Below are positions 24,910 through 35,587 of a stretch of 64,000 nt of DNA, piece after piece. The translations under genes and the position numbers were made by a program. The first letter of the stretch is position 1; the number at the start of each line of letters is the position of its first letter. Under the pieces are notes generated by a model, which saw only the letters and a program-made list of their open reading frames with translations, ran no database searches and was not told the origin of the DNA. The stretch is from contig SKCR01017980.1 in the NCBI GenBank assembly GCA_019454045.1, forward strand, positions 62,001 to 126,000, in the 5' to 3' direction. The DNA is from Zanthoxylum bungeanum. Taxonomy: Eukaryota > Streptophyta > Magnoliopsida > Sapindales > Rutaceae.

Positions 24910-25025
24910 GAATGCATTAGTTTACATGTTGAATGCATTAGTTTACACTTTACATGTTGAATGCATTAGTTTACATGTTGACCGATCCTTCGAACTACAA
25001 GCATATTGAATGCATTAGTTTACTT
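24910..25025. repeat. GAATGCATTAGTTTACATGTT tandem repeat with copied exon fragment
   Basis: Four copies of a roughly 21-bp unit, GAATGCATTAGTTTACATGTT. Between the third and fourth lies a 27-bp segment starting GTTGACCGATCCTTCGAACT that is identical to part of the BED-finger coding exon at about 24594-24622. This looks like templated filler DNA from a repair event inside the hAT element. Confidence 0.75.
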
Positions 25026-26645
25026 TGAATGATAAACATATTAGTTTGAACATTAAGGACATGAGAAATTGTAATATACTAATATGGCATATAGAGTAAT
25101 AGAGAGACATTAAGGACATGGTAGAACTCTTTAAAAAAGACAAGACTTACCTTCCATTTGCCTTCTTCTGCGATGCAGATTGATCACCTTTCGCAAAATG
25201 GGCAAACAACTCTGTTTGCTGCAATAGATACTTCAATCGGCCCTTCCCCCTATTGTTCTGTTCTGCAATTAAACCAAAATTAATTAACTCGGCCTTTATT
25301 CTCATTGCTCAACAAGCATTAACACAAAACTTAACCAATAGTACAACAGACACACCATATCAGAAACAATAATAAAGGCGTATTATAACAAGTTTAAATC
25401 ATGCGTTGCATAAGGTAGATGTTGATCAAGCAGAATAACACATCAACACATCTAACACTGATATCCCTATACAATAACACATCTAACAGACTAACAGACT
25501 AACTAACACTGATATCCCTCTTGGTTATACATAAGAAAATCACACTATCACAATCACAAGTAGAGGCATATCAAAAGCAACAAATGAGACCATCAGTACC
25601 CACGATAACAGATTAACAGTAAAACACATCTAACAGACACAGACTAACTAACAGTCTAACACTAATATCAGTAACCACAATTTTTATCTCAAAAGTAAAA
25701 AATCAGTCGTACACTGCTATTAGTGCCAATAAAGGAAAAAATGTCCAAAAACATTGAATTTTCAATTCCCATACGATATTACCACTTACCAGGAATTATG
25801 GGATGATCCAAAGCTCCAAACTTCAGTGAGCTGCTTCTACCAGTTTCTGTTAACAAACAAGAAAGAATCAGAAAAAACAATTACATATAGCCTTACTTTC
25901 TATACCCAATTACGCAGCATAAACAGCATAAACAATTACATATGCCCTTCAATATGAAATCTTCACTAGAAATTACAGCAATTACTCTTACGCAGCATAA
26001 ACAACATAAACAACATAGTAGAAAATGATACATTTAGAAACAATTACATATTTACATTAGAAATAATTACAACAATTACTCTTATATCACCCCATAATTT
26101 ATTTAGAATCAGCAGAAATGAAAGTTTAGGGTTCATCTTCTTAAACAACAATTAGTTCTATACGCAGCATAAATAGGGAACTTACTTTCTCTGAGTTGTT
26201 CGACGGCGACGGCGAACGGAGACCGAAGAGTGAAGTGAAGATCGAAGAAGAAGATGAAGAATAAAGATTAAAAGTGAAGACCGAAGAGTGAACTGAACTG
26301 AATGACAAAGAAGTAAGGGAGACTGAAAGTGAAGTAAAGCAATTAGGCAAAACGACGTCGTTTCTCACACTAAAAAACGACGTCGTTTTGCATATAAATT
26401 AAAATATAAAAAAAAAAACCGATCGGAACGGATAAAATCCGATCCGATCAGAAATCCGTCAAACCCATTATTCTCAACTCGATCGGATAAAAGAATCAGA
26501 TCCGATCCGATCAAATCTGATCGAATCGGATCGGATTCGATCCGATTCGTTGCCCACCCCTACCTATTTACATCAGAGAATTCAGAGAGGAAGGTACATA
26601 TGAAACTGAAATTTCGAGCTCAATTTATAGGCATCGATAACCCCC

Positions 26646-26690
26646 TCGCGTCGCGACGCGCAAGTTTCTTCTTGCGTCGCGACGCGCTGA
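26646..26690. repeat. GC-rich hairpin (CGCGTCGCGACGCGCAAG stem)
   Basis: An inverted repeat of about 18 bp: the left arm GCGTCGCGACGCGCAAG and the right arm CTTGCGTCGCGACGCGC flank a six-base loop. It lies in the right part of the probable solo LTR and ends the AT-rich part of the region. GCGACGCGCG occurs again near 27110. Confidence 0.7.
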
Positions 26691-26729
26691 CATATCGCTC
26701 TCTGATTCGTCGGCTCAGATTCTTATCCG

Positions 26730-27120
26730 CTGACGTGGCAATTGCGGATGATTAACTCAATAATTGTGTTGACGTGGCAGTAACGTGGCGCTGACGTGGC
26801 ACACGTGGTGAAAGTGATTGTCGGCACCATAGGATTGCGACACATGGCACGCTGTGATTGGCTGATGATGATGTGGCGGTGACGTGGCACATTGACTCGG
26901 TCAACTGGTGATGTGGACGATGACGTGGCTGACACGTGACGATGGCGATTGTCGGCACCGTAGGATGATGACACGTGGCACGGCGCACGTTAGCAGATCG
27001 GTTGTGATGGTGACACGTGGCACGACGCACGTTAACAAAATCAAACTTCTCAGATTCTGACATGTGGACCCGGCGCACGTTAGCATGGATCGACGCACGT
27101 TAGGCGTTGCGACGCGCGAA
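26730..27120. repeat. degenerate repeats rich in ACGT cores
   Basis: About ten GACGTGGC or CACGTGGCAC motifs plus four copies of GCACGTTAG-like sequence, in an irregular tandem pattern. These are G-box/ABRE-like ACGT cores. The overlapping open frames on the minus strand are only translations of this repeat and are not genes. Confidence 0.6.
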
Positions 27121-27304
27121 ATGATCATTTTGCCCTTTTTGTCTTTTTTCACTGTTTTGGTCCCAAATCACCTCCAAAATGTCCTGAAACTTTATTTATC
27201 TACAAAATAACACAAAACACATCAAAATATTCACAAAACTCAAGAAACTATACAAAATATTAAGTTAAATGAGTGAGAAATAGTTATATAATTACCACTT
27301 ATCA

Positions 27305-27358
27305 AGGTGACAGGAGAAGTCTTCTCAATAATGGTCTTGGTCTCACTCCTCCAATGGG
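27305..27358 (+). pseudogene. alpha-galactosidase exon 1, 3' part
   Basis: Encodes RRSLLNNGLGLTPPMG, the conserved start of mature plant GH27 alpha-galactosidases, and ends at a GT donor (27359). The next exon (33099) begins WNSWNHFHC, which completes the family motif GWNSWNHF across the splice. The left end abuts the AGGTG duplication of the inserted element, so this is the second half of the exon begun at 20509. Confidence 0.85.
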
Positions 27359-27478
27359 GTATCCTATTCCTCTCTTTCCTTTCATCTCTCTCTCAATGCT
27401 AATACATAACTTAGACCATTCGCGATTTCCCAGATTCTTGTCCGATCTGTGAAAAGAAAAGGTTGAGAAGGTTGCTTT

Positions 27479-28121
27479 TGTAGACGCTGGTTTTCGCCCG
27501 AGGTCCACAATCGAGAATTTGTAGTTGGGGGCGTTAGCGATCCTGCAAAACAAAGGTAGAATGAGCGGGAGTTCTGCCCACCGGTGTGGTGGGTGCCAGG
27601 GGCACTCCGACGCTCAAGTCAGTGATGGTACTAAGGAATTAGAAGGTGGGCAGTCAAAGGTTGGATACTACCTTGAACTTTGTAGGGTGCCGTGAGGGCG
27701 GTCAGTCGAAGGTGTGGTAAGCTTGAGGATGTCCCAAAGCTATGGGGAGGAGAGCTAGACGTTGACCCCCTTCCTCTAGGAGCCTTGTTCCCTATATATA
27801 CATGTTCTTGTAACGTGTGCCTTTATTGCCTTTGATTAATCGTCTGTTGGATTATGGTAACAGTCGACTTCATGAAGAGCTATTACTGCGTTGTAAGCTG
27901 AAACGAATGGGTTGTGAATAGAATTTATGAGTCTCGGCGTTATGTGAACCGGAGTAGGGTGAGCCCTGATTATGCTTTGAGCATGTGGTATCTCATTGGG
28001 CCTGGGCTTGTGAATCTCTGGGCCTCTATACACTTTAAACATTGGGGCTTCCTTTTGAGGCAGAAGCTTGGGCTTAGAGTAAAATGACAAAATTTCCCTT
28101 GGCCCAAATTTGGCCCGTACA
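27479..28121 (-). repeat. 3' LTR of the young gypsy element
   Basis: 643 bp, begins TGTAGACGCTGG and ends GGCCCGTACA on the plus strand. It is about 99% identical to 32283-32925. It is the 3' LTR because the element reads on the minus strand. Confidence 0.92.
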
Positions 28122-28279
28122 GTTTGTCCCATACTCTCTAAGTCAATGAGTCCTTGGCTTGGAGAGTACTTGACGCGTGCGTCGTTTGGAACGAGGCCAT
28201 AGTATGCAGGCATACTCGAGCGTTGATGATGTTTATTGATTGAACCAAACGAGTGTCAAGTTATCAACTTGAGTCTATA

Positions 28280-29030
28280 AGAGCCATTGGGGAAGTACCC
28301 AATCGTTTGGACCCGATGAAGGTCAGTATATTAGTCATACGACATGTGCCCTCCATGTCTACAACTTGACTCGAAATGAGTCTATGGGGGATGTCCCCGG
28401 TCGACTGGACTTGATGAATCCAGGAGGATATGAGTCATACGACATGCGTAATCCATGTCTACAACTTGACTCGACATGAGTTTATGGGAATGTCCCCGGT
28501 CGACTGGACTTGATGAGTCCAGGAAGATAGGAGTTATGCGACATGTGTAGTTCATGTCTACAACTTGACTCGACATGAGTCAATGGGGGATGTCCCCGGT
28601 CGACTGGACTTGATGAGTCCAGGAAGATATAAATCATACAATATGTGTATTCCATGTCTATAATTTGACTCGACATGAGTCTATGGGGGATGTCCCCGGT
28701 CGACTGGACTTGATGAGTCCAGGAAGATATAAATCATACAATATGTGTATTCCATGTCTATAATTTGACTCGACATGAGTCTATGGGGGGTGTCCCCGGT
28801 CGACTGGACTTGATGAGTCCAGGAAGATATAAGTCATATGACATATGTAATTCATGTCTGCAACTTGACTCGACATGAGTCTATGGGGGGTGTCCCCGGT
28901 CGACTGGACTTGATGAGTCCAGGAAGATATAAGTCATACGACATGTGTAATTCATGTCTACAACTTGACTCGACATGAGTCTATGGGGGGTGTCCCCGGT
29001 CGACTGGACTTGATGAGTCCAGGAAGGTAT
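28280..29030. repeat. 100-bp tandem repeat array in gypsy 3' non-coding region
   Basis: Seven copies of a 100-bp unit with TGTCCCCGGTCGACTGGACT recurring at regular 100-bp steps (about 28396, 28496, 28596, 28696, 28796, 28896 and 28996), preceded by a diverged partial unit. Each unit also has ACTTGACTCGACATGAG. Tandem arrays of this kind next to the 3' LTR are known for Tat/Ogre-lineage elements and can seed satellite DNA. Confidence 0.92.
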
Positions 29031-32003
29031 TCACTCTACAGACCTGACAATGGTCCAAGAATATTTCCTCAATACATAACTAGACCTGTCGAAGGATTAT
29101 AAAATAGTCTTTCCTTACTATGCCAGACTTGTTGAAGGTCTGTTGTCGAATGGGCTTTCAAATAGTCCTGATGAAGGTCCATCAAGGTCATCACTCATTA
29201 CCTTGAGGAGTGTTCATGATACTACAGTCGGATGAAATTGATGACCGTCCATGTGAATCTTCACTCTACACGCTCAAGTCAGTATGGGAGAGAAGACAAT
29301 TTTTCCAAGCACCATGGAATTGATGGCCATCCATCTTGTTGTTTGGGAATTGAATGAACAAAATATTTCATCATCCCACATGTCGAGTGAGACCAAACAA
29401 GATGATACTACAAGCCCTCGAAGTTTAAATAATTTGGAATATAGAAAGAGCTCCACTTGACTATTATTGGATGGTGTCGAGTGGACTTAGTGCCTAACTC
29501 TGTTCTGTCTTGTCGAATGAGTGGGGGAAAAGCACATTAGGTGATTTTAATATGGTCCCATTGTCGACATTTTCATATTTGAAGGGCCAACTTATTGCTT
29601 CTGTCTAGCTTGTTGGGCCTACCAACGTGACCATGGCCCATGAAATGAGTGGATGGAGGGGGCTGGTGTCATGTGCTGTTTTGAAACTGGTTCCTCTCGG
29701 CTAGGAGCAAAATGGTGCGATATTATGGCTTCTGAATAGCCTATATCTGGCAAAGTATAATATATATATATAATTTTTTTTTTTAACCCGCTATTCATAA
29801 GGTTTTTTTTGTTTCAACCCGTATTTGACACGACAAATAAATTTCTCAAGTATGTGTTCCATTTTGCAGGGCCGGGTCGACACAGATACACGAATAATCC
29901 CTAAAACCAGTCCTCCATACCCTACCTCATTTTCCTCGACAAAGGGCTGCGCTATGCCGAGTTATCCAGAAGCCGAAAGTACGTGGCGCGAGAGCTATTC
30001 CGTCCGACACAGCAAGCCAGAGATCGGAGCTATCACGGTATGGCGGTCCCCTCGGTTCGAGAGGTATCCACATGGATTGTCCAGAGAGCGAGGTCGAAGG
30101 CGAGAGCTGACTCGACGTCGCGGTGGAGGAATGGATTGTCGCTGCTCTTCTCTGGAACTGATTTGGGCACGATGGGTTTTTGGAGAAGCGCGACTCGACA
30201 TGCAGTCGAATGAACGGATTTTTGCTTTTCTGGAATCGATTTTTGCTTTGTATCTTATTTCAACTGTTGTATGGGCTTGATTGGAGTTTGGTTTGAGATC
30301 TGTTGACATTGATGACTGTAGGGGCTGAACGCCTAATAGAGTAATAGGTAAGCAGTCGAGTCCCATGGTAGGACTGTTTCGACATCTCCTGGTGCCCAAA
30401 GTAGTTGCTGAGTTGTAGTTGATTGAGCTGCGGGTTTGGGATTTGGATCGTCGAATGTGTTTTCCGAATATGTCGTCTTCACTTCCTGGAATTGTGATTG
30501 GTTCTGGTTCTGTTGGGGGAGAAGAACTCATAACGGTGAAAGGGTCTGGTGAGGATTCTGCTACGGCAATTTGAGAGGTAATTTTTCAAAGCATGATTAC
30601 CAGAAAGCTTAGATCATGCCGCTTCTTGTTCATTACTAGTAGTAGAGCAATAACAAATTGTAAGCTTATTGCTTTGTGGTCTAAGAAAGAACAGATTGTG
30701 GAGTCTGAGTCGTGTGCTATGGAGTGGCAAGGTTTCTCTGTGGATAATGTGATGTATATACTTCTTTGATCAGAGGGTACCGCCGGCATAAGAAGATGAA
30801 AAATTACAAAATGCTAAAGATAGGTTGTGAGTCGGATACATATCGCATCAATTCTGGGCCTTTTTTTTAGATGGGTTTGTTTGATAGATATACTGGTTCT
30901 TTTGTTGATGGTTTGGAGATAGTCAGTATGCCTATTTCTTCCCCTGTTGCTAGTCGTGTATTGAGTTCCTGTAATTTGGTCACGCGGATTCTGTTCCTGC
31001 CGTGGGTGCTTCTAGCAGTGTTGTTCCATCTCTTGTCACTGGGTGTTTGGCTAGTCAAATTCCTTGAAGTTTTTCTAAAGCGCAGAATGGTCCTAAAGGA
31101 GTAGATCCTCCCGACTTGGCTTCCAGGTCTACCTCACTATACTTTTCCAACCAAATACTTACTGATGGAAGGTTTACAATGTGCCTCCTTCAGAGGTTGT
31201 TTGAAGAGGGTAGTGTGTTGTTATTTTTTTTTTAAAGTTGAACCCCCTCATGTTTTCAAAAGAATTATCTTAAAGTTAACAAGCATGGACTTGAGTGGTC
31301 AGTGGGATTGCTCCTAAAAAGTGTGTTTACTAGGATGTGTTGGTAAGATTTAGAAGTGAAGACTTTTTGAGTTGTCATCACACGACACCACACAATATAA
31401 AAATTGATGAAGTTCTAAGAGGTTTTCATCCTACCAGACATGATAGAAATCTGTGAGGCCTTCTCTTTTAATTCCACTGGACCTGGCGTAAGTGTATTAT
31501 ATGGGTCCTTTATTCCTCATTTTATAAGGACTTGACAAAGGCTAATGAGGGTTCATGGTCGAATTGTGTTTATGGAGATCCATTGAATTCTTCACCCTAC
31601 GGGGCTTGATGGGTTTATAACATAAGTGTTTATGAAAATTGCTTAGAATAAAAGGAAGGATCCTATTTCAACAATAATTGTACATGTAGTGTCAAATGGA
31701 ATTTTCATCTAGTGCCAAGCTTCAGACGTGTCACATGGAATGAGACGTTCGCCTCATCCTAAGTCTTCTTCCGTCTTGAGTCGAATGAGACTTAAATCCA
31801 GTGTCAAGACTCATACTAGAGCGTCGTGTGGAATCATCACTCAGCACTAAACCATCATATATGTAGTGTCCATTGTAATTTGTAGCAAGTGACATTTATA
31901 ATTTCAATTGGGACACCTACTGCAAATCCCGAATTATACACTAATGTCGAATGAGACATCCCTAAAGAGTCTCATGCCTTAATAATGTCGACTGAAACCT
32001 TTT
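29030..32003. other. non-coding interior of the young gypsy element
   Basis: No retroelement enzyme is recognisable on either strand. Open frames around 29825-30531 occur on both strands and carry no domain I recognise. The region contains many TCGACT/GTCGAATG motifs like those in the related larger element. It probably replaces the missing pol region. Confidence 0.6.
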
Positions 32004-32201
32004 TTAAAGAAAAAAGAATGTGCAAGCCATACCCGGTAAAGTTGATTGGGAAGTTGAGGCGATTTGCTCCAGTTGCTTCTGAGGAGTTGTTTCAGAACCT
32101 CTCATGGCTTGATTTCCTTCTTCTGGGGTGTGCAATCGTTCTTGGAGTATGGCTAGCTGTGTGGTCACAAGATCTGATGTTTTCTTACTGCTAGAAGCCA
32201 T
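32004..32201 (-). pseudogene. truncated gag N terminus
   Basis: A 65-residue frame starting MASSSKKTSDLVTTQLAIL just inside the primer-binding site. It is homologous to the gag start of the larger element (63732 leftwards: MASINEQ..., TQLAILQ/SQLAILQ). It ends at a stop and is not continued by capsid sequence. A replication-competent relative would have to supply Gag and Pol. Confidence 0.8.
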
Positions 32202-32282
32202 GAGTGATTGCTGGTTTGTGAATTGTAGAATGAGAGTTACTTGTTTGCTATGAACCGCTAGGCCCCACGGTGGGCGCCAAAT

Positions 32283-32925
32283 TGTAGACGCTGGTTTTCG
32301 CCCGAGGTCCACAATCGAGAATTTGTAGTTGGGGGCGTTAGCGATCCTGTAAAACAAAGGTAGAATGAGCGGGAGTTCTGCCCACCGGTGTGGTGGGTGC
32401 CAGGGGCACTCCGACGCTCAAGTCAGTGATGGTACTAAGGAATTAGAAGGTGGGCAGTCAAAGGTTGGATACTACCTTGAACTTTGTAGGGTGCCGTGAG
32501 GGCGGTCAGTCGAAGGTGTGGTAAGCTTGAGGATGTCCCAAAGCTATGGGGAGGAGAGCTAGACGTTGACCCCCTTCCTCTAGGAGCCTTGTTCCCTATA
32601 TATACATGTTCCTGTAACGTGTGCCTTTATTGCCTTTGATTAATCGTCTGTTGGATTATGGTAACAGTCGACTTCATGAAGAGCTATTACTGCGTTGTAA
32701 GCTGAAACGAATGGGTTGTGAATAGAATTTATGAGTCTCGGCGTTATGTGAACCGGAGTAGGGTGAGCCCTGATTATGCTTTGAGCATGTGGTATCTCAT
32801 TGGGCCTGGGCTTGTGAATCTCTGGGCCTCTATACACTTTAAACATTGAGGCTTTCTTTTGAGGCAGAAGCTTGGGCTTAGAGTAAAATGACAAAATTGC
32901 CCTTGCCCCAAATTTGGCCCGTACA
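32283..32925 (-). repeat. 5' LTR of the young gypsy element
   Basis: 643 bp, begins TGTAGACGCTGG and ends GGCCCGTACA on the plus strand. It is preceded by the complement of the primer-binding site (about 32262-32282) and followed by the GCTTT target duplication. Confidence 0.92.
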
Positions 32926-33098
32926 GCTTTAGCTATAGTTAATATGTAATAGCCAGCATTTTTGTATGCATATTCTTTTTGACAACATTGAGTTTTGTGT
33001 TTAGTCTTCCCTTGAAATAAACATCCAGTTTATTTGGATTAGTGCTATGAAGCAACATATTCCTAAATCGAGCTAATTGATTGATATATTTGGCGTAG

Positions 33099-35587
33099 GT
33101 GGAATAGTTGGAATCACTTCCATTGCCAGATTAACGAGAAGATCATTAAAGAAACAGGTGAGTTGATGACCTTCATCGTGGATAAGCATTTTGCTTCAAG
33201 TTATTATACATATATAACATACCTAATTACAGTATTTTGTGTATAACAGCTGATGCCCTTGTATCAAGTGGACTAGCGAAGCTTGGATATATGTATGTCA
33301 ACATAGGTAACTAGTTGGCTTGGGAAAACATCTTAATCACCTTAGTTTACTTTGCATATATTAATGAATTCTTTTATTACAATCCACTCTTTTTGATTTT
33401 TCAGATGATTGTTGGGGCGAGTCAAGTCGTGATTCTCAGGTTTGATTCACTCTCTCCTTTAATCTTCTTCAAATCTCTCTAGATATTGTACCTTGTGCAC
33501 GGTTGCACGAAGGATGTTTTGTTCCATATGTTTGTTTTTCTAGCACAACAGTTGTTAAAGCACAACTTAATCAATTTCAGGGTAATCTAGTTGCTAACAG
33601 GACTACATTCTCATCTGGGATCAAAGCTCTTGCAGATTATGTTCACAGCAAGGGCCTCTAGTTAGGAATTTACGCAGATTCAGGGTGAGTTTAAATTTCT
33701 TTTATTACAGTTCTTTTGTTAATGTTATTTAATTCCTGGAATATCGTCAAGGATAGGACTCTTAACGGCCAATTAAACAAGGAAATTGAAACATTTGGAC
33801 TAATGGCCAATCCATGGACAATTTTTATTGTGTTATATAAATTTGCAGGGGAAGACAGTTACTTATCAAACCACACTCTGCTATCTGTTGATCCTGTTGA
33901 AGTTAGAAATTAGCCAAGCTATTGAAAACTTATTATGCATGTTTGATTTCATTGTCTTTGAACGGGTACAGGTACCGAACATGTTCAGGGACAATTCCAG
34001 GTTCACTTGGTCATGAAGAACGTGATGCCAACACCTTTGCTTCGTGGGTATGAATGCAGAATATGCAGACATTAACTTATCATCAATCAATACACGTCAA
34101 TTCTAATATTCAAATCTCAAGGATGATAGAATAGAGTAAAACATTTGTTTTGAGCAGGGAATTGATTACTTGAAGTATGACAACTGTTTTAATGATGACA
34201 CAAGACCGACTATTAGGTGACCTTAAACATGACCTACTTAATTATCAACTCTGTTTTTCATAAATCCACAGTACCGTAGAAAGATAAAGCTCAATGAATA
34301 TTATTTTTTATTAGGTACCTAGCAATGTCCAAGGCTTTGAAGAAGGCAGGGCGCCCCATCTTTTTCTCTATGTGTGAATGGTACTCTACTATGATTAACA
34401 ATGTCTTAACTTGGCTTAATTATACCCTAAATCTCTGACTGCATTTAGAATTATTTTCCGCATATTGTTTAGGGGGGACATGCGCCCAGCTCTATGGGGT
34501 GCTGATATTGGAAATAGCTGGAGAACTACTGATGACATTTCAGACTCATGGGCAAGGTAAGAGATATTACAAGGTCACTTTGTATATAACTATGATACGA
34601 CTTATTTATAATTATACTTGAAGATTAGATTCTTGATTAGTTTGTGTAAACCTTTCTTATGAAGTTGCATTCAGGTAGTAGAAAAATTGTGCAATCAATA
34701 ACTCAGAGATCAATTTTGAACTAAATATTTTCTTGTATGCCATTGTGTAGCATGCTGAAAACTGCTGACATGAATGAAGTGTATGCTGATCGCGCCAAGC
34801 CTGGTGGTTGGAATGGTCAGTGCTATACCTCGAGGCTTCTGATGTTTAAAAACTGAGTATCCCTAGTTGTTATTGGGTAGAATCATGTGATTGACTGGTA
34901 TTTGTTTCTTTTTTTTAACAGATCCAGACATGCTTGAAGTTGGCAATGGTGGAATGAAGTATAATGAATATGTAGTACATTTCAGCATATGGGCCATCTC
35001 TAAGGTACTTTTCCACTACAAGCCTCACAATTTTCTCCTAAATGGGAATGCTTTAGCAAAGTATGTTTGAATATACAATATATATCACAGGCTCCACTTC
35101 TTTTAGGATGCGATGTACGAAATCTTACCCCGGAAACCAGGAAAATTATCAGTAATGAGGAGGTTATTGCTGTTAATCAAGGTATTAATTCATCAGCAAT
35201 GCTAGTTTCATTGATAGTAGATGAGTTTCAGCAATCAAACTCAGAAAATAATATCGATAACGAGGGATCAAACACTATATTTACTTTTAAGTTCGTTGCA
35301 TTTTGGTAGATCCTCTGGGTGTTCAAGCAAAGAAAGTTAGAATGCAAGGAGAAAGAATGGTAAGTGCCCAAGTGTTAGTAGTTTATAAGCATAGATAGAT
35401 AATGAAGTTGAAGTTCATTTTCTCTTATGATCAACAGATATGGGCTGGTCCTCTTTCTGGAAATAGAATAGTTGTTCTGTTTGAGAACCGAAAGACTTTT
35501 AGTTCCCTGATGACAGCACATTGGGATGACATTGGCATCCTGTCAAATTATAAAATGTTTGTACTGACTCCAGTCACAAAAGTTTAG
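33099..35587 (+). pseudogene. alpha-galactosidase (GH27), exons 2-14, with premature stop
   Basis: Exons 33099-33157, 33250-33306, 33405-33439, 33581-33684, 33972-34047, 34158-34216, 34315-34380, 34473-34556, 34751-34815, 34922-35004, 35091-35181, 35310-35359 and 35438-35587, all with GT-AG junctions in matching phases. The family removes terminal alpha-1,6-galactose from raffinose-type sugars and galactomannan, usually in the vacuole or wall. Seen: [35 protein letters not shown], the nucleophile motif LKYDNC, FFSMCEWG, the acid/base segment [12 protein letters not shown] and WAGPLSGNR. An in-frame TAG at 33659-33661 replaces the residue before LGIYADSG. The C terminus is short, ending soon after HWDDIGI without the usual final strand region. 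With the split exon 1, the gene is a pseudogene, though splicing signals and most codons are intact, so its death is recent. Confidence 0.9.

Larger units (their letters stand above)
21992..26562 (-). mobile_element. hAT transposon, decayed, nested in the solo LTR
   Basis: A 4.57-kb element with terminal inverted repeats: left TAGGCATGGGCA and right, read inward, TAGGGGTGGGCA (10 of 12 identical). It is flanked by an 8-bp hAT-type duplication with one mismatch (CTTATTTA 21984-21991; CCTATTTA 26563-26570). Both ends carry dense subterminal motifs of the GATCCGATCCGA type (about 22013-22155 and 26410-26545), probable transposase-binding sites. The minus strand encodes a broken BED-finger hAT transposase. 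The transposase 5' side has a tandem GAATGCATTAGTTTACATGTT array (about 24910-25025) and two AACGACGTCGTT palindromes. Confidence 0.88.
20622..27304. mobile_element. probable solo LTR (~2.1 kb) interrupted by a hAT element
   Basis: The unit starts TGACCGG and ends TTATCA (TG...CA) and is flanked by a 5-bp duplication AGGTG (20617-20621 and 27305-27309), the signature of LTR-retroelement integration. Subtracting the nested hAT element and its 8-bp duplication leaves about 2.1 kb with no coding sequence and no second LTR copy, which fits a solo LTR left by recombination. The left part has five diverged copies of a GCCATATAGGCGGTA-like unit (21540-21740) inside an inverted repeat. The right part has a strong hairpin (26646-26690) and many ACGTGGC/CACGTGGCAC motifs. 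It splits exon 1 of the alpha-galactosidase gene. The family is not identified. Confidence 0.6.
27479..32925 (-). mobile_element. young non-autonomous Ty3/gypsy (Tat-like) LTR retrotransposon
   Basis: A 5447-bp element with two 643-bp LTRs (27479-28121 and 32283-32925), TG...CA ends and a perfect 5-bp target duplication GCTTT (27474-27478 and 32926-32930). By eye the LTRs differ at about six sites, so the insertion is recent. A primer-binding site (minus strand TGGCGCCCACCGTGGGG) lies next to the right LTR, and a purine tract (minus GAGAGTATGGGACAAAC) next to the left one, so the element reads right to left. The interior has the first part of gag but no protease, reverse transcriptase or integrase. 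It sits in intron 1 of the alpha-galactosidase gene. LTR termini, primer site and tandem repeats match the element at 53025. Confidence 0.92.

Noticed and set aside
26723..27152. Overlapping minus-strand frames near 26.7-27.2 kb
   Set aside because: All three frames simply translate the ACGTGGC repeats.
28280..29030. Regular repeats at 100-bp spacing could suggest a CRISPR array
   Set aside because: Whole 100-bp units repeat, not short repeats with unique spacers, and the context is a plant retrotransposon.
29825..30531. Opposed frames of 151 and 178 codons in the young gypsy element
   Set aside because: No domain is recognised, the frames overlap on opposite strands, and they lie where pol is missing; not called as genes.
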